Shown here one piece after another: positions 51,526-60,485 of a stretch of 64,000 bases of DNA. A model generated the notes under the pieces. That model did no database searches. It saw nothing but the letters and a program-made list of their open reading frames with translations, and had not been told where the DNA came from. Source of the DNA: JBBDJB01 sp040880125 (GTDB taxonomy: Bacteria > Planctomycetota > Planctomycetia > Pirellulales > JBBDJB01). The stretch spans positions 1 to 64,000 of the forward strand of contig JBBDJB010000021.1 of NCBI GenBank assembly GCA_040880125.1. Reading direction: 5' to 3'. Position 1 is the first letter of the stretch. The number at the start of each line of letters is the position of its first letter. The position numbers were made by a program, and so were the translations under genes.

Positions 51526-52287
51526 CTAACCCGATGAAACGCCGGCCGCGATCGACAGGAAGTCGTCTGCCTGAAGACTTGCCCCGCCGACCAGTGCGCC
51601 ATCGACATTCGGCTGGGCCAATAGCGAAGCGGCGTTGTCCGGTTTGACGCTTCCCCCGTAGAGAATCCGGACCTGGCGAGCCATCGCGTCATTGTAGCGG
51701 GCGGCCATCATCTTGCGAAGGTCGGCGTGAACCTCTTCGGCCTGCTCCGGCGTGGCGACTTTGCCCGTGCCGATGGCCCAAACCGGCTCGTAGGCCAGCA
51801 CGATCCGGCCGAACTGCTCGGCGGAGAGCTCGGCCAGCGATCCCTCGAATTGGCGGCGGATCACCTCGCCCGTCCGCCCGGCCTCGCGCTCTTCTAACAG
51901 TTCGCCGACACAGACGATGGGAATCAGGTCCGCGACGAGCACGGCGAACAGTTTGCGGTTCACGTCCTGGTCCGTTTCGCCCAGCACGTGCCGCCGCTCG
52001 CTGTGGCCGAGAATTACCATCGAGACGCCCAGGTCGCGGAGCATGGCGGCGCTGACTTCGCCGGTGAAGGCCCCCTTCGGCTCGTGGTACACGTTCTGTG
52101 CGCCGAGTGCGACGGGCGAACCGGCCACGATCTGGCTCACGGCGTCCAGATAGACCAGCGGCGGGCAGACCGCCAGGTCCGCGGCACCGACTTTGCTCGC
52201 GCGGTCGACGATGGCCTTCGCCAGGTCGACTGCCGCACGGCGGTCGGTGTTCATCTTCCAGTTGCCGGCGATCAGCGGACGGGTCAT
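51526..52287 (-). CDS. tpiA: Triosephosphate isomerase
   Basis: A 253-residue TIM barrel interconverting dihydroxyacetone phosphate and glyceraldehyde 3-phosphate. GNWKMN with catalytic Lys at about 11-13, His in VILGHSERRHVLGE, the active-site Glu in LAYEPVWAIGTGKVATPEQAEEVH, and phosphate-binding ILYGGSVKPDNA and DGALVGGASL. AGGAG precedes the ATG, which overlaps the upstream DAHP synthase stop by 4 bases (ATGA), so the two are coupled. Confidence 0.97.
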   Translation of the reverse strand: MTRPLIAGNWKMNTDRRAAVDLAKAIVDRASKVGAADLAVCPPLVYLDAVSQIVAGSPVALGAQNVYHEPKGAFTGEVSAAMLRDLGVSMVILGHSERRHVLGETDQDVNRKLFAVLVADLIPIVCVGELLEEREAGRTGEVIRRQFEGSLAELSAEQFGRIVLAYEPVWAIGTGKVATPEQAEEVHADLRKMMAARYNDAMARQVRILYGGSVKPDNAASLLAQPNVDGALVGGASLQADDFLSIAAGVSSG

Positions 52288-53321
52288 GTGGCAGCTCCTG
52301 CGGGCCGTGAAATTTCTTTACCCAGCACTTCGGCCAGGCGACGTATTTGATCGGTCAATTCGGCATACTGTTCCGGCAGCAGCGCCTGGGCGCCGTCGGA
52401 GAGGGCCTCCTCCGGGTTGTCGTGCACCTCAATGTGGACGCCGTCGGCGCCCGCGGCCACGCCAGCCAGGGCACACGCCGGAATTACATCCGGCCGGCCG
52501 GTGGCATGGCTGGGGTCGACGATGATCGGCAGATGGGTAAGCCGCTTACACACCGGCACCGCGGCGACGTCGAACAGGTTGCGGGTTTGATTGTCGAAGC
52601 CCCTTATGCCTCGCTCGCACAAAACCACCTGCCCGTTGCCTTCGGAGACGATGTATTCGGCACTCATCAGCAGGTCTTGCACCGTGGCGCTCATGCCGCG
52701 CTTCAGCAGGACCGGCTTCTCGCATTTGCCCACCTCGGTGAGCAGGACGAAGTTCTGCATGTTGCGGGCGCCGATCTGCACCATGTCGGCATACTTGCAG
52801 ACGATGTCGACGCAGCGGGGGTCCGTGACTTCCGTGACGACGGGCAGGCCGTGCTTGTCGCCCGTGTCGCGCAAAATCTTCAGGCCTTCCTCGCCGAGAC
52901 CCTGAAAGGAATAGGGGCTGGTGCGCGGCTTGTACGCGCCGCCGCGGAGGATGTTTGCGCCGGCCTTGCGAATGGCGCCGGCGATCGAGTCCATCCGCTG
53001 GGGACTTTCCACGGCGCAAGGACCAGCAATCAGAGCGAGGTAGCCTCCGCCGATCTTGACGCCTCCCACGTCAACGACGGTGGGCTGCGGGTGAGCGTCG
53101 AGGCTGGCCAGCTTGTACGGCGGCTGCACCGGAACGACTTCGGCCACGCCGGGAATCGCCGCCAGCGGGGCCGAGCGGATCTTGTCTTCATCGCCGATTA
53201 CGCCAATGACGGTGCGAAAGGTGCCGCGGCTGAGGTGCGCTCGCAGGCCCAGCGACTCGACGCGCTCGATCACATGCGAGATCTGATCCTCGCTGGCACC
53301 CGGCTTGAGAATGATGATCAC
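52284..53321 (-). CDS. aroF: 3-deoxy-7-phosphoheptulonate (DAHP) synthase, ferredoxin-like-domain type
   Basis: A 345-residue first enzyme of the shikimate pathway, condensing phosphoenolpyruvate and erythrose 4-phosphate. The N-terminal 70 residues (MIIILKPGASEDQISHVIER, then RTVIGVIGDE) form the ferredoxin-like regulatory domain found in Thermotoga-type enzymes, giving aromatic amino acid feedback. The barrel has IAGPCAVES, GGAYKPRTSPYSFQGLG, IGARNMQNFVLL, PVLLKRGM, CERGIRGFD and IIVDPSHATG with metal-binding Cys, His and Glu. Start is GTG at 53321. Pairs with pheA, 300 bases upstream, in aromatic amino acid synthesis. Confidence 0.95.
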   Translation of the reverse strand: MIIILKPGASEDQISHVIERVESLGLRAHLSRGTFRTVIGVIGDEDKIRSAPLAAIPGVAEVVPVQPPYKLASLDAHPQPTVVDVGGVKIGGGYLALIAGPCAVESPQRMDSIAGAIRKAGANILRGGAYKPRTSPYSFQGLGEEGLKILRDTGDKHGLPVVTEVTDPRCVDIVCKYADMVQIGARNMQNFVLLTEVGKCEKPVLLKRGMSATVQDLLMSAEYIVSEGNGQVVLCERGIRGFDNQTRNLFDVAAVPVCKRLTHLPIIVDPSHATGRPDVIPACALAGVAAGADGVHIEVHDNPEEALSDGAQALLPEQYAELTDQIRRLAEVLGKEISRPAGAAT

Positions 53322-53624
53322 CGCAGTCCCCGATCCCTAAATATCTTTCGCATTTGGACGAATCGTCGGCAGTGGCGGATGGCTCGGGGCTCAGGCAGCC
53401 GTCTGGACCTGTTCAATTGGACAGAGCTTGCGGGGGGGCCAGGATTGACCATCTGGGCTACGCCCACACTACGCCCTGCCGCTTCGGCAGGGACCAAATG
53501 GACTGCCTTTTTGGCTATCCAACTCGTCGGGCTGTTCGGCAAACTCCATTACCGGGGGCTCGAATTCATGCCTACCGGGGGATTGGTCCGAACAGCGGCC
53601 CCTACGCCCTGCTACGGCCGCAGT
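53322..53624. other. Intergenic region between pheA and aroF
   Basis: About 300 bases with one clear hairpin, CCCTGCCG (53474-53481), loop CTT, CGGCAGGG (53485-53492): a perfect 8-base-pair stem. On the minus strand no T-run follows, so it is a weak terminator candidate. No gene or repeat family A copy. Confidence 0.45.
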
Positions 53625-54749
53625 TTACCCGATCGGCTCGCTCCGCGCATAGGAGCCGAGGATCTCCAGACGCGTAGCCTTTTTTTCGAGCGAGGAGAGG
53701 GCCCGACGCACGCGCAAGTCGGCCCGATGGCCCTCGCACTCCACAAAAAACAAATACCGCCCGGCATGGCCCGGGATCGGAAACGATTCGATCCAGGTCA
53801 TGTTGAGCCGGTTCCGCTTGAAGATGGCCATTGCGTCGGCCAGTGCGCCCGGGCGATGTTCCAGTTCCAGCATCAGGGCGGTTTTGTCGTCGCCCGTGGC
53901 GGACGCGTCGACGCCGCTGATGACGGCAAAGCGGGTCAAGTTGCCGGGGTTATCCTCGATGTTGGCAGCCAGCACTTCCAGTCCGTACTGCACGCCGGCC
54001 TCGGCACTGGCGATGGCCGCCACGGCCGGGTTTTGCTGCGCCATTCGGGCGGCATCGGCGGTACTGGCCACCTCAGACGTGGTGGCGGCCGGTAGATGCT
54101 TGGCGATCCAGTTGCGGCACTGCGAGAGGGCCTGCGGCTTGCTATAAACCGTTTGGACCGCCGTGCGCGGTCCGCGGCCGAGCAGGTTGTGATGGATCCG
54201 CAGCGGGACTTCACCGCAGATTTTGACCGACAGCTTCGCGAACATGTCGAGCGTGTCGGCCACGCGTCCGTCGGTCGAGTTCTCGACCGGCACCAGGCCG
54301 AAGTCCGCCTGCCGCGTATAGACCTCCTCGAACACTGCGGCGATGCTGCCGACCGGCACCAGCTCGACGCTCTGGCCGAAGCGGTGCAGGGCGGCCAGGT
54401 GGCTGTAGGTGTACTCTGGCCCCAGGAAGGCAACCCGCGTGGTGGTCAGCAGCGCCCGGGTACCGCTGGCCAATTCGCGCAGCACGGCCTGGACGGCCGT
54501 ATCCGAAAGCGGGCCAGGATTAGTGACTCGCTTTGGATTGGCCGCCTGGTCAACCAAGTCCTGCGATAGGTTGATCGCCGATGCGGCTGGCTCCGCGCCG
54601 GATGCCATGGCGGCCCACTGCCGGGCGAGATCCGCCCGCTCGTTGAGCTGGTCAACGATTTGCCGATCTAGCTGATCGATCTTGCGGCGCAGCGCGGACC
54701 GCGAAACTGGGGCCTGGGAGCTGCCGCTGGATCGCTTCTTTTTCGCCAT
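53625..54749 (-). CDS. pheA: Prephenate dehydratase with N-terminal chorismate-mutase-like domain and ACT domain
   Basis: A 374-residue enzyme making phenylpyruvate. Residues about 15-95: type II chorismate mutase-like helix (SALRRKIDQLDRQIVDQLNERADLARQ). About 105-285: dehydratase domain with RVAFLGPEYTYSHLAAL, PVENSTDGRV and the TRFAVISG stretch near its end. About 290-365: ACT domain (LELEHRPGALADAMAIFKRNRLNMTWIES), where the phenylalanine-binding ESRP motif reads ESFP. The start at 54749 (MAKKKRSSGS) is chosen because the upstream frame has no support. Two inverted TGCCAT..ATGGCA-like sites lie 115-190 bases upstream. Confidence 0.93.
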   Translation of the reverse strand: MAKKKRSSGSSQAPVSRSALRRKIDQLDRQIVDQLNERADLARQWAAMASGAEPAASAINLSQDLVDQAANPKRVTNPGPLSDTAVQAVLRELASGTRALLTTTRVAFLGPEYTYSHLAALHRFGQSVELVPVGSIAAVFEEVYTRQADFGLVPVENSTDGRVADTLDMFAKLSVKICGEVPLRIHHNLLGRGPRTAVQTVYSKPQALSQCRNWIAKHLPAATTSEVASTADAARMAQQNPAVAAIASAEAGVQYGLEVLAANIEDNPGNLTRFAVISGVDASATGDDKTALMLELEHRPGALADAMAIFKRNRLNMTWIESFPIPGHAGRYLFFVECEGHRADLRVRRALSSLEKKATRLEILGSYARSEPIG

Positions 54750-55227
54750 GCAACCGACTTTCCGAAAGACTGGCTCCGCCGCAGGGGCTGCCCTAAAAGA
54801 TACACCCGAGACCACTTCCGAGCGGTCGCGTGGAACCGGGGAGGGCAGCCAACCGTACAATAGGTGCTGTCATTTTGGCAGGAGGATATTTTGCCCATCG
54901 TGGTCGGGGTGCTCCACGAAAAATGCCATTATGGCAGCAGACCGTGGCCGACTGCCGAAAGCGGGCGGCCCCGATGACGGGTGATCTTCCGTAAACCTTT
55001 GTTTAGTAAACGATTACATCATACTAGGTCCGGCTGCGAGAGGCTGGCACGTGCTTTGCACGACGGTCGATTCACGGCGCGATCAGGGAATCGGAAATCC
55101 CAGAATGACAAGCATTTAAGGTATCGATCCGGGCTGCGACCGCAAACGGAATTTTGACCAACGACGAGGGCGAACCTCCCGCAAGACTTGCGCGGCGGCC
55201 GACCCGATTGGCTTAGAGGAGCATCCA
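54750..55227. other. Divergent control region between pheA and dnaK
   Basis: About 480 bases. Contains the inverted sites at 54865-54939, a palindrome GTTTAGTAAAC (55001-55011) and a CATACT box (55019-55024) that could serve dnaK. The CIRCE element (TTAGCACTC..GAGTGCTAA) and the HspR-type HAIR motif were looked for and not found. Confidence 0.5.
54865..54939. promoter_or_regulatory. Pair of inverted TGCCAT..ATGGCA-like sites (possible operator)
   Basis: TGCTGTCATTTTGGCA (54865-54880) and, on the opposite strand, TGCTGCCATAATGGCA (54924-54939): 13 of 16 bases identical, 43 bases apart. The second contains a perfect 13-base palindrome TGCCATTATGGCA. This paired layout suggests binding of a dimeric regulator to the pheA control region; a related GCCATAATGG lies at about 4985, upstream of the gene at 4715-4951. 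Confidence 0.4.
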
Positions 55228-57147
55228 ATGGCTGAAGGCGAAAAAATCATTGGCATCGACCTGGGCACGACCAACTCGGTGGTCGCGATCATGGAGGGGA
55301 AGGAGGCCAAGGTAATCCCTAACGCCGAGGGCAACCGGCTGACCCCCAGCGTGGTGGCGTTCACCGACAAGGGCGACGTGCTGGTTGGTGAGCCCGCCCG
55401 ACGCCAGGCAGTCACCAATCCGACCAAGACGGTGTACTCGATCAAGCGGTTCATGGGCCGCCGTCACAACGAAGTCGCCTCGGAAGAGAAGATGGTCCCC
55501 TATGAGGTGACCGGCGGCGCAGAGGACTATGTGAAGGTCAAGGTCGGCGACAAAGAGTACACGCCGCCGGAGGTTTCCGCGTTTACCCTCCGCAAGCTGA
55601 AAGAAGCCGCCGAGGCGTACCTGGGTCACAAAGTGAATAAGGCTGTGATCACCGTCCCGGCGTACTTCAACGACTCGCAGCGCCAGGCCACCAAGGACGC
55701 CGGTCAGATCGCCGGGCTGGAAGTGGCGCGGATCATCAACGAGCCGACTGCGGCCTCGCTGGCATACGGACTGGATAGGAAGGGCCATGAAAAGATCGTC
55801 GTGTTCGACCTGGGCGGCGGCACGTTCGACGTCTCCGTGCTGGAGGTGGCCGATGGCGTGTTCCGTGTTATCTCGACCAACGGCGATACGCACCTGGGCG
55901 GCGACGACTTCGACGAGGAGTTGATCAACTACGTCGCCGACGAGTTCAAGAAAGAGCAGGGCATCGACCTCCGCAAGGACACGATGGCGCTGCAGCGTCT
56001 GCAGGAGGCCTGCGAAAAAGCCAAGAAGGAGCTCAGTTCGGCGCAGTCGACCGATATCAATCTGCCGTTCATCACGGCCGATGCGCAAGGGCCCAAGCAC
56101 TTGCAGATCAGCATTACCCGGGCGCAGTTCGAGAAGCTGGTCGACGGCCTGATCGAGCGGTGCCGCAAGCCGGTGCTGCAGGCGATGCAGGACGCGAAGC
56201 TCAAGCCCGAGGAGATCGACGAAGTGGTGCTCGTCGGCGGTTCGACCCGCATCCCGAAGGTGCAGGCCCTGGTAAAGGAGCTGTTCGGCAAGGATCCGCA
56301 CAAGGGCGTGAACCCGGATGAAGTGGTGGCCATCGGGGCCGCGATTCAGGGTGGCGTGCTGGCGGGCGACGTGCAGGACATCCTGCTGCTGGACGTGACG
56401 CCGCTGTCGCTGGGCATCGAAACCCTGGGCGGCGTGATGACCAAGCTCGTCGAGCGCAACACGACCGTGCCGGCCGAGCGGAAGCAGGTCTTCAGCACCG
56501 CCGAGGATAATCAGACCGCGGTGACCGTGCGAGTGTTCCAGGGCGATCGCGAGATGGCGGCCGACAACCGGCTGCTCGGGCAGTTCAACCTGGAGGGCAT
56601 CCCGCCAGCGCCGCGTGGGGTACCGCAGATCGAAGTGAAATTCGACATCGACGCCAACGGCATCTTGAACGTCGCCGCGAAGGACCTGGGCACGGGCAAG
56701 GAGCAGACGGTGCGGATCGAGCAGTCCAGCGGCCTGACCGAGGACGAGATCGACCGCATGCGGAAGGACGCCGAGACGCACGCCCAGGAGGACAAGAAGA
56801 AGCGGGAACTGATCGAGGCTCGCAACGAGGCCGAGTCGCGCTGCTACCAGCTCGAGAAGCTCATGAAGGAGCACTCGGAGAAACTGAGCGACGCCGACAA
56901 GCAGCCGCTGGAGTCGGCGATCAAGAAGACTCGCGAGGTGGCCGCCGGCGAGGACGTGCAGGCGATCCGCAACGCCGTGAGCGAATTGGAAGCCGCGTCA
57001 CAGGCGTTCAGCAAGTCGCTCTATCAGGCGGGCGAAGGCGCGGCGGCTCAAGAAGCAGCCTCCGGCGAAAGCCCCGAGGGCGAGAGCGAAAAGAGCGGCG
57101 AGGACGACACGATCGACGCGGAGTTCGAGGTGAAGGACTCGCAGTAA
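55228..57147 (+). CDS. dnaK: Molecular chaperone DnaK (Hsp70)
   Basis: A 639-residue Hsp70. ATPase domain: IIGIDLGTTNSVVAIMEG, NEPTAASLAYGL, VFDLGGGTFDVSVLEV and VVLVGGSTRIPKVQ; substrate domain from about 395 (DVTPLSLGIETLGGVMTKLVERNTTVP, the QFNLEGIPPAPRGVPQIEV segment); the lid ends in a Glu/Ser-rich tail without EEVD. GAGGAG lies 9 bases before the ATG. No grpE or dnaJ gene is adjacent. It is followed by clpB, a disaggregase partner, after a hairpin at 57150. Confidence 0.98.
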   Translation: MAEGEKIIGIDLGTTNSVVAIMEGKEAKVIPNAEGNRLTPSVVAFTDKGDVLVGEPARRQAVTNPTKTVYSIKRFMGRRHNEVASEEKMVPYEVTGGAEDYVKVKVGDKEYTPPEVSAFTLRKLKEAAEAYLGHKVNKAVITVPAYFNDSQRQATKDAGQIAGLEVARIINEPTAASLAYGLDRKGHEKIVVFDLGGGTFDVSVLEVADGVFRVISTNGDTHLGGDDFDEELINYVADEFKKEQGIDLRKDTMALQRLQEACEKAKKELSSAQSTDINLPFITADAQGPKHLQISITRAQFEKLVDGLIERCRKPVLQAMQDAKLKPEEIDEVVLVGGSTRIPKVQALVKELFGKDPHKGVNPDEVVAIGAAIQGGVLAGDVQDILLLDVTPLSLGIETLGGVMTKLVERNTTVPAERKQVFSTAEDNQTAVTVRVFQGDREMAADNRLLGQFNLEGIPPAPRGVPQIEVKFDIDANGILNVAAKDLGTGKEQTVRIEQSSGLTEDEIDRMRKDAETHAQEDKKKRELIEARNEAESRCYQLEKLMKEHSEKLSDADKQPLESAIKKTREVAAGEDVQAIRNAVSELEAASQAFSKSLYQAGEGAAAQEAASGESPEGESEKSGEDDTIDAEFEVKDSQ

Positions 57148-57149
57148 TT

Positions 57150-57173
57150 GTAGGGTCCGCTGTGCGGACCGTA
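57150..57173. repeat. GTAGGGTCCG..CGGACCGTAG inverted repeat (family D)
   Basis: TAGGGTCCG (57151-57159), loop, CGGACC (57165-57170), beginning 3 bases after the dnaK stop. A near copy of 32171-32194. Could be a dnaK transcript-end hairpin separating it from clpB. Confidence 0.65.
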
Positions 57174-57289
57174 GCAGCTAATCGGGGTCCGGGCAGCGGA
57201 TTTCGGGGTGCGGGGTGCTCGGACGAATCCCGTCCCCCGAATCCCGACGCGGCGACCTTTATAGGAGAGAGTAGCTAGGAGAAGCCACC

Positions 57290-59956
57290 ATGGCTGTTCG
57301 CTTCGACCGATTCACGATCAAGGCGCAGGAGGCCGTGCAACGCGCGCAGGAGATTGCCGCCGAGCACGGTCATCCCCAGATGGAGCCGCTGCACCTCTTG
57401 GCGGCGCTGTTGGTCGAAGGCGGAGGCGTCGTCAAGCCGATCCTCGACAAGATCGGCGCCAACCGCGGACAGCTTGAAACGATGACCCAGTCCGAACTGG
57501 GGCACCTGCCGAAGGTCGCCGGCGGCGCGCCACCGCAACTCTCCAGCAAACTGAACGAAGTATTCGAGGCGGCGCATGAGGCCGCCCGTTCGATGCGCGA
57601 CGAGTACGTCTCGACCGAACACCTGCTGCTCGCTCTGACGAAGGTCGCATCGAAGGCCAAGGACACTCTGTCGCTCAACGCGGTCGCCGAGAAGGACATC
57701 CTCGGGGCACTGCAGTCGGTCCGCGGCAGCGCCCGAGTGACCGATCCCAGCCCGGAGGAGAAGTTTCAGGCGCTGGAGAAGTACGGCATCGACCTGGTCG
57801 AACGGGCGACGCAGGGCAAGCTCGACCCGGTCATCGGCCGCGACCAGGAGATCCGCCGCGTGATCCAGGTGCTCTTGCGGCGCACGAAGAACAACCCGGT
57901 GCTGATCGGCGAGCCGGGCGTCGGCAAGACAGCTATCGCCGAAGGCCTCGCGCTGCGGATTGTGCAGGGCGACGTGCCCGAAAGCCTCAAGAGCAAGCGC
58001 GTCATCGCGCTGGACCTGGGGGCGTTGATCGCCGGCACCAAGTACCGCGGCGAATTCGAGGAGCGGCTCAAGGCCGTGCTGCGGGAAGTGCAATCGGCCG
58101 AGGGGAACGTCATCCTGTTCATCGACGAACTGCACACAGTGGTCGGCGCCGGAGCGGCCGAAGGCGGCAGCGACGCGGCCAACCTGCTCAAGCCGGCGCT
58201 GGCTCGCGGCGAACTGCGCTGCGTCGGCGCGACAACGCTCGACGAGTACCGCAAGCACATCGAAAAAGACGCTGCGCTGGAGCGGCGATTTCAGCCGGTC
58301 TACGTCGGCGAGCCGTCGGTCGAGGACACGATCGCCATCTTGCGTGGGCTCAAGCCCCGTTACGAAGCGCACCACCGCGGCGTGAAGATCAAGGACTCCG
58401 CGTTGGTGGCCGCCGCCGAGCTTTCGGAGCGCTACATCACCGACCGTTTCCTGCCGGACAAGGCCATTGACCTGATGGACGAGGCCACCAGCCGGCTGGC
58501 GATGGAGCTGGAGAGCGTGCCGACGGAGATCGACGAAGTTCAGCGGCGGCTGATGCAACTCGAGCTGGCCGCCCGGCAGCTCGCCGACGAGACCGAGGAG
58601 CACGCCAAGGCGCGATTGGAAGAGATCGAAGCGGAGATGGAACAGCTCAAGCAGAAGCTGGCCAGCCTGCGCGAGCAGTGGAATGCCGAAAAGATGGGCC
58701 TGGGCGACGTGCAGGACATCCGCCGCCAACTCGAATCGGTCAAGCACGAGTACGATCAACTATTCGCCGCCATCCGCGAAAAGCAGGCCACCGGCCAGCC
58801 GGTCGGCGAAGAAGAGTATCAGAAGCTGTACGAGTTGGACGTGCAGCAGAAGAATCTGCAGCAGCGGCTCGATACGGAAACGCCTGAGGAAGACACCAAG
58901 GCGGCCACCGCCACCAAGGGCCGCCGACTGTTGCGCCAGCAGGTGGGGCCCGAGGAGATCGCCGAGGTGGTCAGCGCCTGGACCGGCATCCCGGTCAGCA
59001 GCATGCTGGAGACCGAGCGGGCGAAGCTGCTGGTCCTGGAGGAGCGGCTGCACCAGCGCGTGGTGGGCCAGGACGAAGCCGTCGAGGCGGTCGCCAATGC
59101 CGTGCGACGCAATCGCAGCGGACTGCAGGACCCGAACCGGCCGATCGGCTCGTTCATCTTCTGCGGGCCGACCGGCGTCGGCAAAACCGAGCTGTGCAAG
59201 GCCCTGGCCGAGACGCTCTTCGACGACGATACCGCCATGGTGCGGCTCGACATGAGCGAGTTCATGGAAAAGCACACGGTCAGCCGCTTGATCGGCGCTC
59301 CGCCCGGCTACATCGGCTATGAGGAGGGCGGCAAGCTGACCGAGGCGGTTCGCCGCCGGCCGTACTGCGTGGTGCTGCTCGATGAGATCGAGAAGGCCCA
59401 CCGCGACGTCTTCAACATCCTGTTGCAGGTGCTGGACGACGGCCGGTTGACCGATAACCACGGCCATACCGTCAACTTCACCAACACGATCGTGGTGATG
59501 ACCTCGAACGTCGGCAGCCAGATGATCCAGGAAATCACCGAGGCGGGCGACAGCGAGGACGAGATGCGCCAGGCGGTCACCGAGGCCTTGCAGGCCCGTT
59601 TCCTGCCGGAGTTTCTCAACCGCATCGACGAGACGATCGTGTTCCATCCGCTCTCCCGCGATCAGATCCGGCGGATCGTGGAGCTGCAGGTCGAGCATCT
59701 GCACAAGCTACTCGTGCGGCAGGGGCTCGAACTGGAAGTGACGACCGCGGCACTCGATCAGATTGCCGCGCAAGGCTACGACCCGACCTATGGAGCGCGT
59801 CCGCTACGGCGGATCATCCAGCAGAAGATCCAAAACCCGCTGGCAACCGAGCTGTTGCGGGGAGAGTATCCCGAGGGCGCGGTAGTGAAGATCGACTGGG
59901 CCGACGGCGAGTTCACGTTTGAGCGGGTCGATCAGCCGGAGTTGGCGAAGGCGTAG
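57290..59956 (+). CDS. clpB: ATP-dependent chaperone ClpB (Hsp104)
   Basis: An 888-residue hexameric disaggregase that works with DnaK to rescue aggregated protein. N domain (about 1-145; TIKAQEAVQRAQEIAAEHGH), NBD1 with Walker A GEPGVGKTAIAEG (about 208-220) and Walker B ILFIDELHTVVGAG, M domain coiled coil (about 410-530), NBD2 with Walker A GPTGVGKTELCK (about 625) and Walker B VVLLDEIEKAH, and the C-terminal D2-small domain (YGARPLRRIIQQKIQNPLA). AGGAG 10 bases before the ATG. 142 bases after dnaK; no sigma32- or CIRCE-type signal identified. Confidence 0.97.
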   Translation: MAVRFDRFTIKAQEAVQRAQEIAAEHGHPQMEPLHLLAALLVEGGGVVKPILDKIGANRGQLETMTQSELGHLPKVAGGAPPQLSSKLNEVFEAAHEAARSMRDEYVSTEHLLLALTKVASKAKDTLSLNAVAEKDILGALQSVRGSARVTDPSPEEKFQALEKYGIDLVERATQGKLDPVIGRDQEIRRVIQVLLRRTKNNPVLIGEPGVGKTAIAEGLALRIVQGDVPESLKSKRVIALDLGALIAGTKYRGEFEERLKAVLREVQSAEGNVILFIDELHTVVGAGAAEGGSDAANLLKPALARGELRCVGATTLDEYRKHIEKDAALERRFQPVYVGEPSVEDTIAILRGLKPRYEAHHRGVKIKDSALVAAAELSERYITDRFLPDKAIDLMDEATSRLAMELESVPTEIDEVQRRLMQLELAARQLADETEEHAKARLEEIEAEMEQLKQKLASLREQWNAEKMGLGDVQDIRRQLESVKHEYDQLFAAIREKQATGQPVGEEEYQKLYELDVQQKNLQQRLDTETPEEDTKAATATKGRRLLRQQVGPEEIAEVVSAWTGIPVSSMLETERAKLLVLEERLHQRVVGQDEAVEAVANAVRRNRSGLQDPNRPIGSFIFCGPTGVGKTELCKALAETLFDDDTAMVRLDMSEFMEKHTVSRLIGAPPGYIGYEEGGKLTEAVRRRPYCVVLLDEIEKAHRDVFNILLQVLDDGRLTDNHGHTVNFTNTIVVMTSNVGSQMIQEITEAGDSEDEMRQAVTEALQARFLPEFLNRIDETIVFHPLSRDQIRRIVELQVEHLHKLLVRQGLELEVTTAALDQIAAQGYDPTYGARPLRRIIQQKIQNPLATELLRGEYPEGAVVKIDWADGEFTFERVDQPELAKA

Positions 59957-59962
59957 TGGTAG

Positions 59963-60008
59963 CCGAATTCGGGAGACTTCAGACGTAGCTGGATTCGTGA
60001 GAACTCAG
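59963..60008. repeat. Two tandem copies of inverted repeat family B
   Basis: CCGAATTCGGGAGACTTCAG (59963-59982) and CTGGATTCGTGAGAACTCAG (59989-60008), each with imperfect 8-base arms around a 4-base loop, starting 6 bases after the clpB stop. Compare 41903-41922 and 63342-63360. Confidence 0.6.
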
Positions 60009-60027
60009 CCATGCGAAGCGGGAATGG

Positions 60028-60052
60028 CGGCACAGACATTCCTGTCTATGCC
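60028..60052 (-). repeat. Palindromic repeat family A, reverse orientation
   Basis: GGCACAGACATTCCTGTCTA followed by TGCC, with one arm mismatch. In the clpB downstream gap. Confidence 0.8.
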
Positions 60053-60073
60053 GTACCGTCGTGAGGATGAATG

Positions 60074-60098
60074 CCCCTCTTCCCGGTTGGGAGAGGGA
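60074..60098. repeat. CCCTCTTCCC..GGGAGAGGG inverted repeat (family C)
   Basis: CCCCTCTTCCC, GGTT, GGGAGAGGG. Third copy of this family in the window, after those at 31144 and 51396. Confidence 0.65.
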
Positions 60099-60130
60099 GC
60101 GTGAAGGGCTCATCGCAAACAGCCACGGGC

Positions 60131-60322
60131 TTAGCGGTCGGCCTCGACCAGTTCCCAGCGCTCGATGATGACGTCGGCACCGGGCGTGAGTGCGCGGAGT
60201 TTGCGGACGATTTCAGCCCGCTCCGAGACTGTGGCCTTGGCGAGCCGCTTTTGAAGCTGGCTGAGCTTCTTACGACGATGGCGGCGTCGCTTGATTTCCC
60301 GAAAACGTTCGATTCCGGCCAC
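60131..60322 (-). CDS. Small basic protein, DUF6800-like
   Basis: A 63-residue basic protein: ERFREIKRRRHRRKKLSQLQKRLAKATVSERAEIVRKLRALTPG gives an Arg/Lys-rich helix, then a SER(A/K)xIxxKL helix and ALTPGADVIIERW. This pattern fits the small DUF6800 family as I remember it from planctomycetes; I could not check. The charge suggests RNA or DNA contact. The start is GTG at 60322 with GAGGAGA 6-7 bases upstream, a strong ribosome-binding site. Stands alone behind the clpB-downstream repeats. Confidence 0.65.
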   Translation of the reverse strand: MAGIERFREIKRRRHRRKKLSQLQKRLAKATVSERAEIVRKLRALTPGADVIIERWELVEADR

Positions 60323-60485
60323 AAAGGTCTCCTCGACTTAAGCCTGGAAAGTGGAATGCGGCGTCCTGCGAAGATTTGCCGGGCGCGGCAAGTCTTTGTT
60401 TCTAGCAACTCCACTTCAGGGCGTCAACGCGGCCGCTTCCTTCCCCGCGTAACAACAGACCCTCCGCGCCTCCGCACGCTCCCCT
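60323..60485. other. Intergenic, no feature recognised
   Basis: Between the small basic protein gene and the PEP-CTERM remnant. No repeat or gene identified. Confidence 0.4.

Noticed and set aside
54750..55227. Searched for CIRCE or HAIR heat-shock operators upstream of dnaK
   Set aside because: No TTAGCACTC..GAGTGCTAA or CTTGAGT..ACTCAAG element is present; only an unrelated palindrome pair nearer pheA.
55213..56874. Long antisense open frame (553 codons) across dnaK
   Set aside because: It is the complement-strand shadow of a clearly identified dnaK in GC-rich DNA; it is His/Leu/Arg-rich with no recognisable motif and no ribosome-binding site.
57275..58759. Antisense open frame (494 codons) across clpB
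   Set aside because: Shadow of an unambiguous ClpB; Leu/Arg/Asp-rich without domains.
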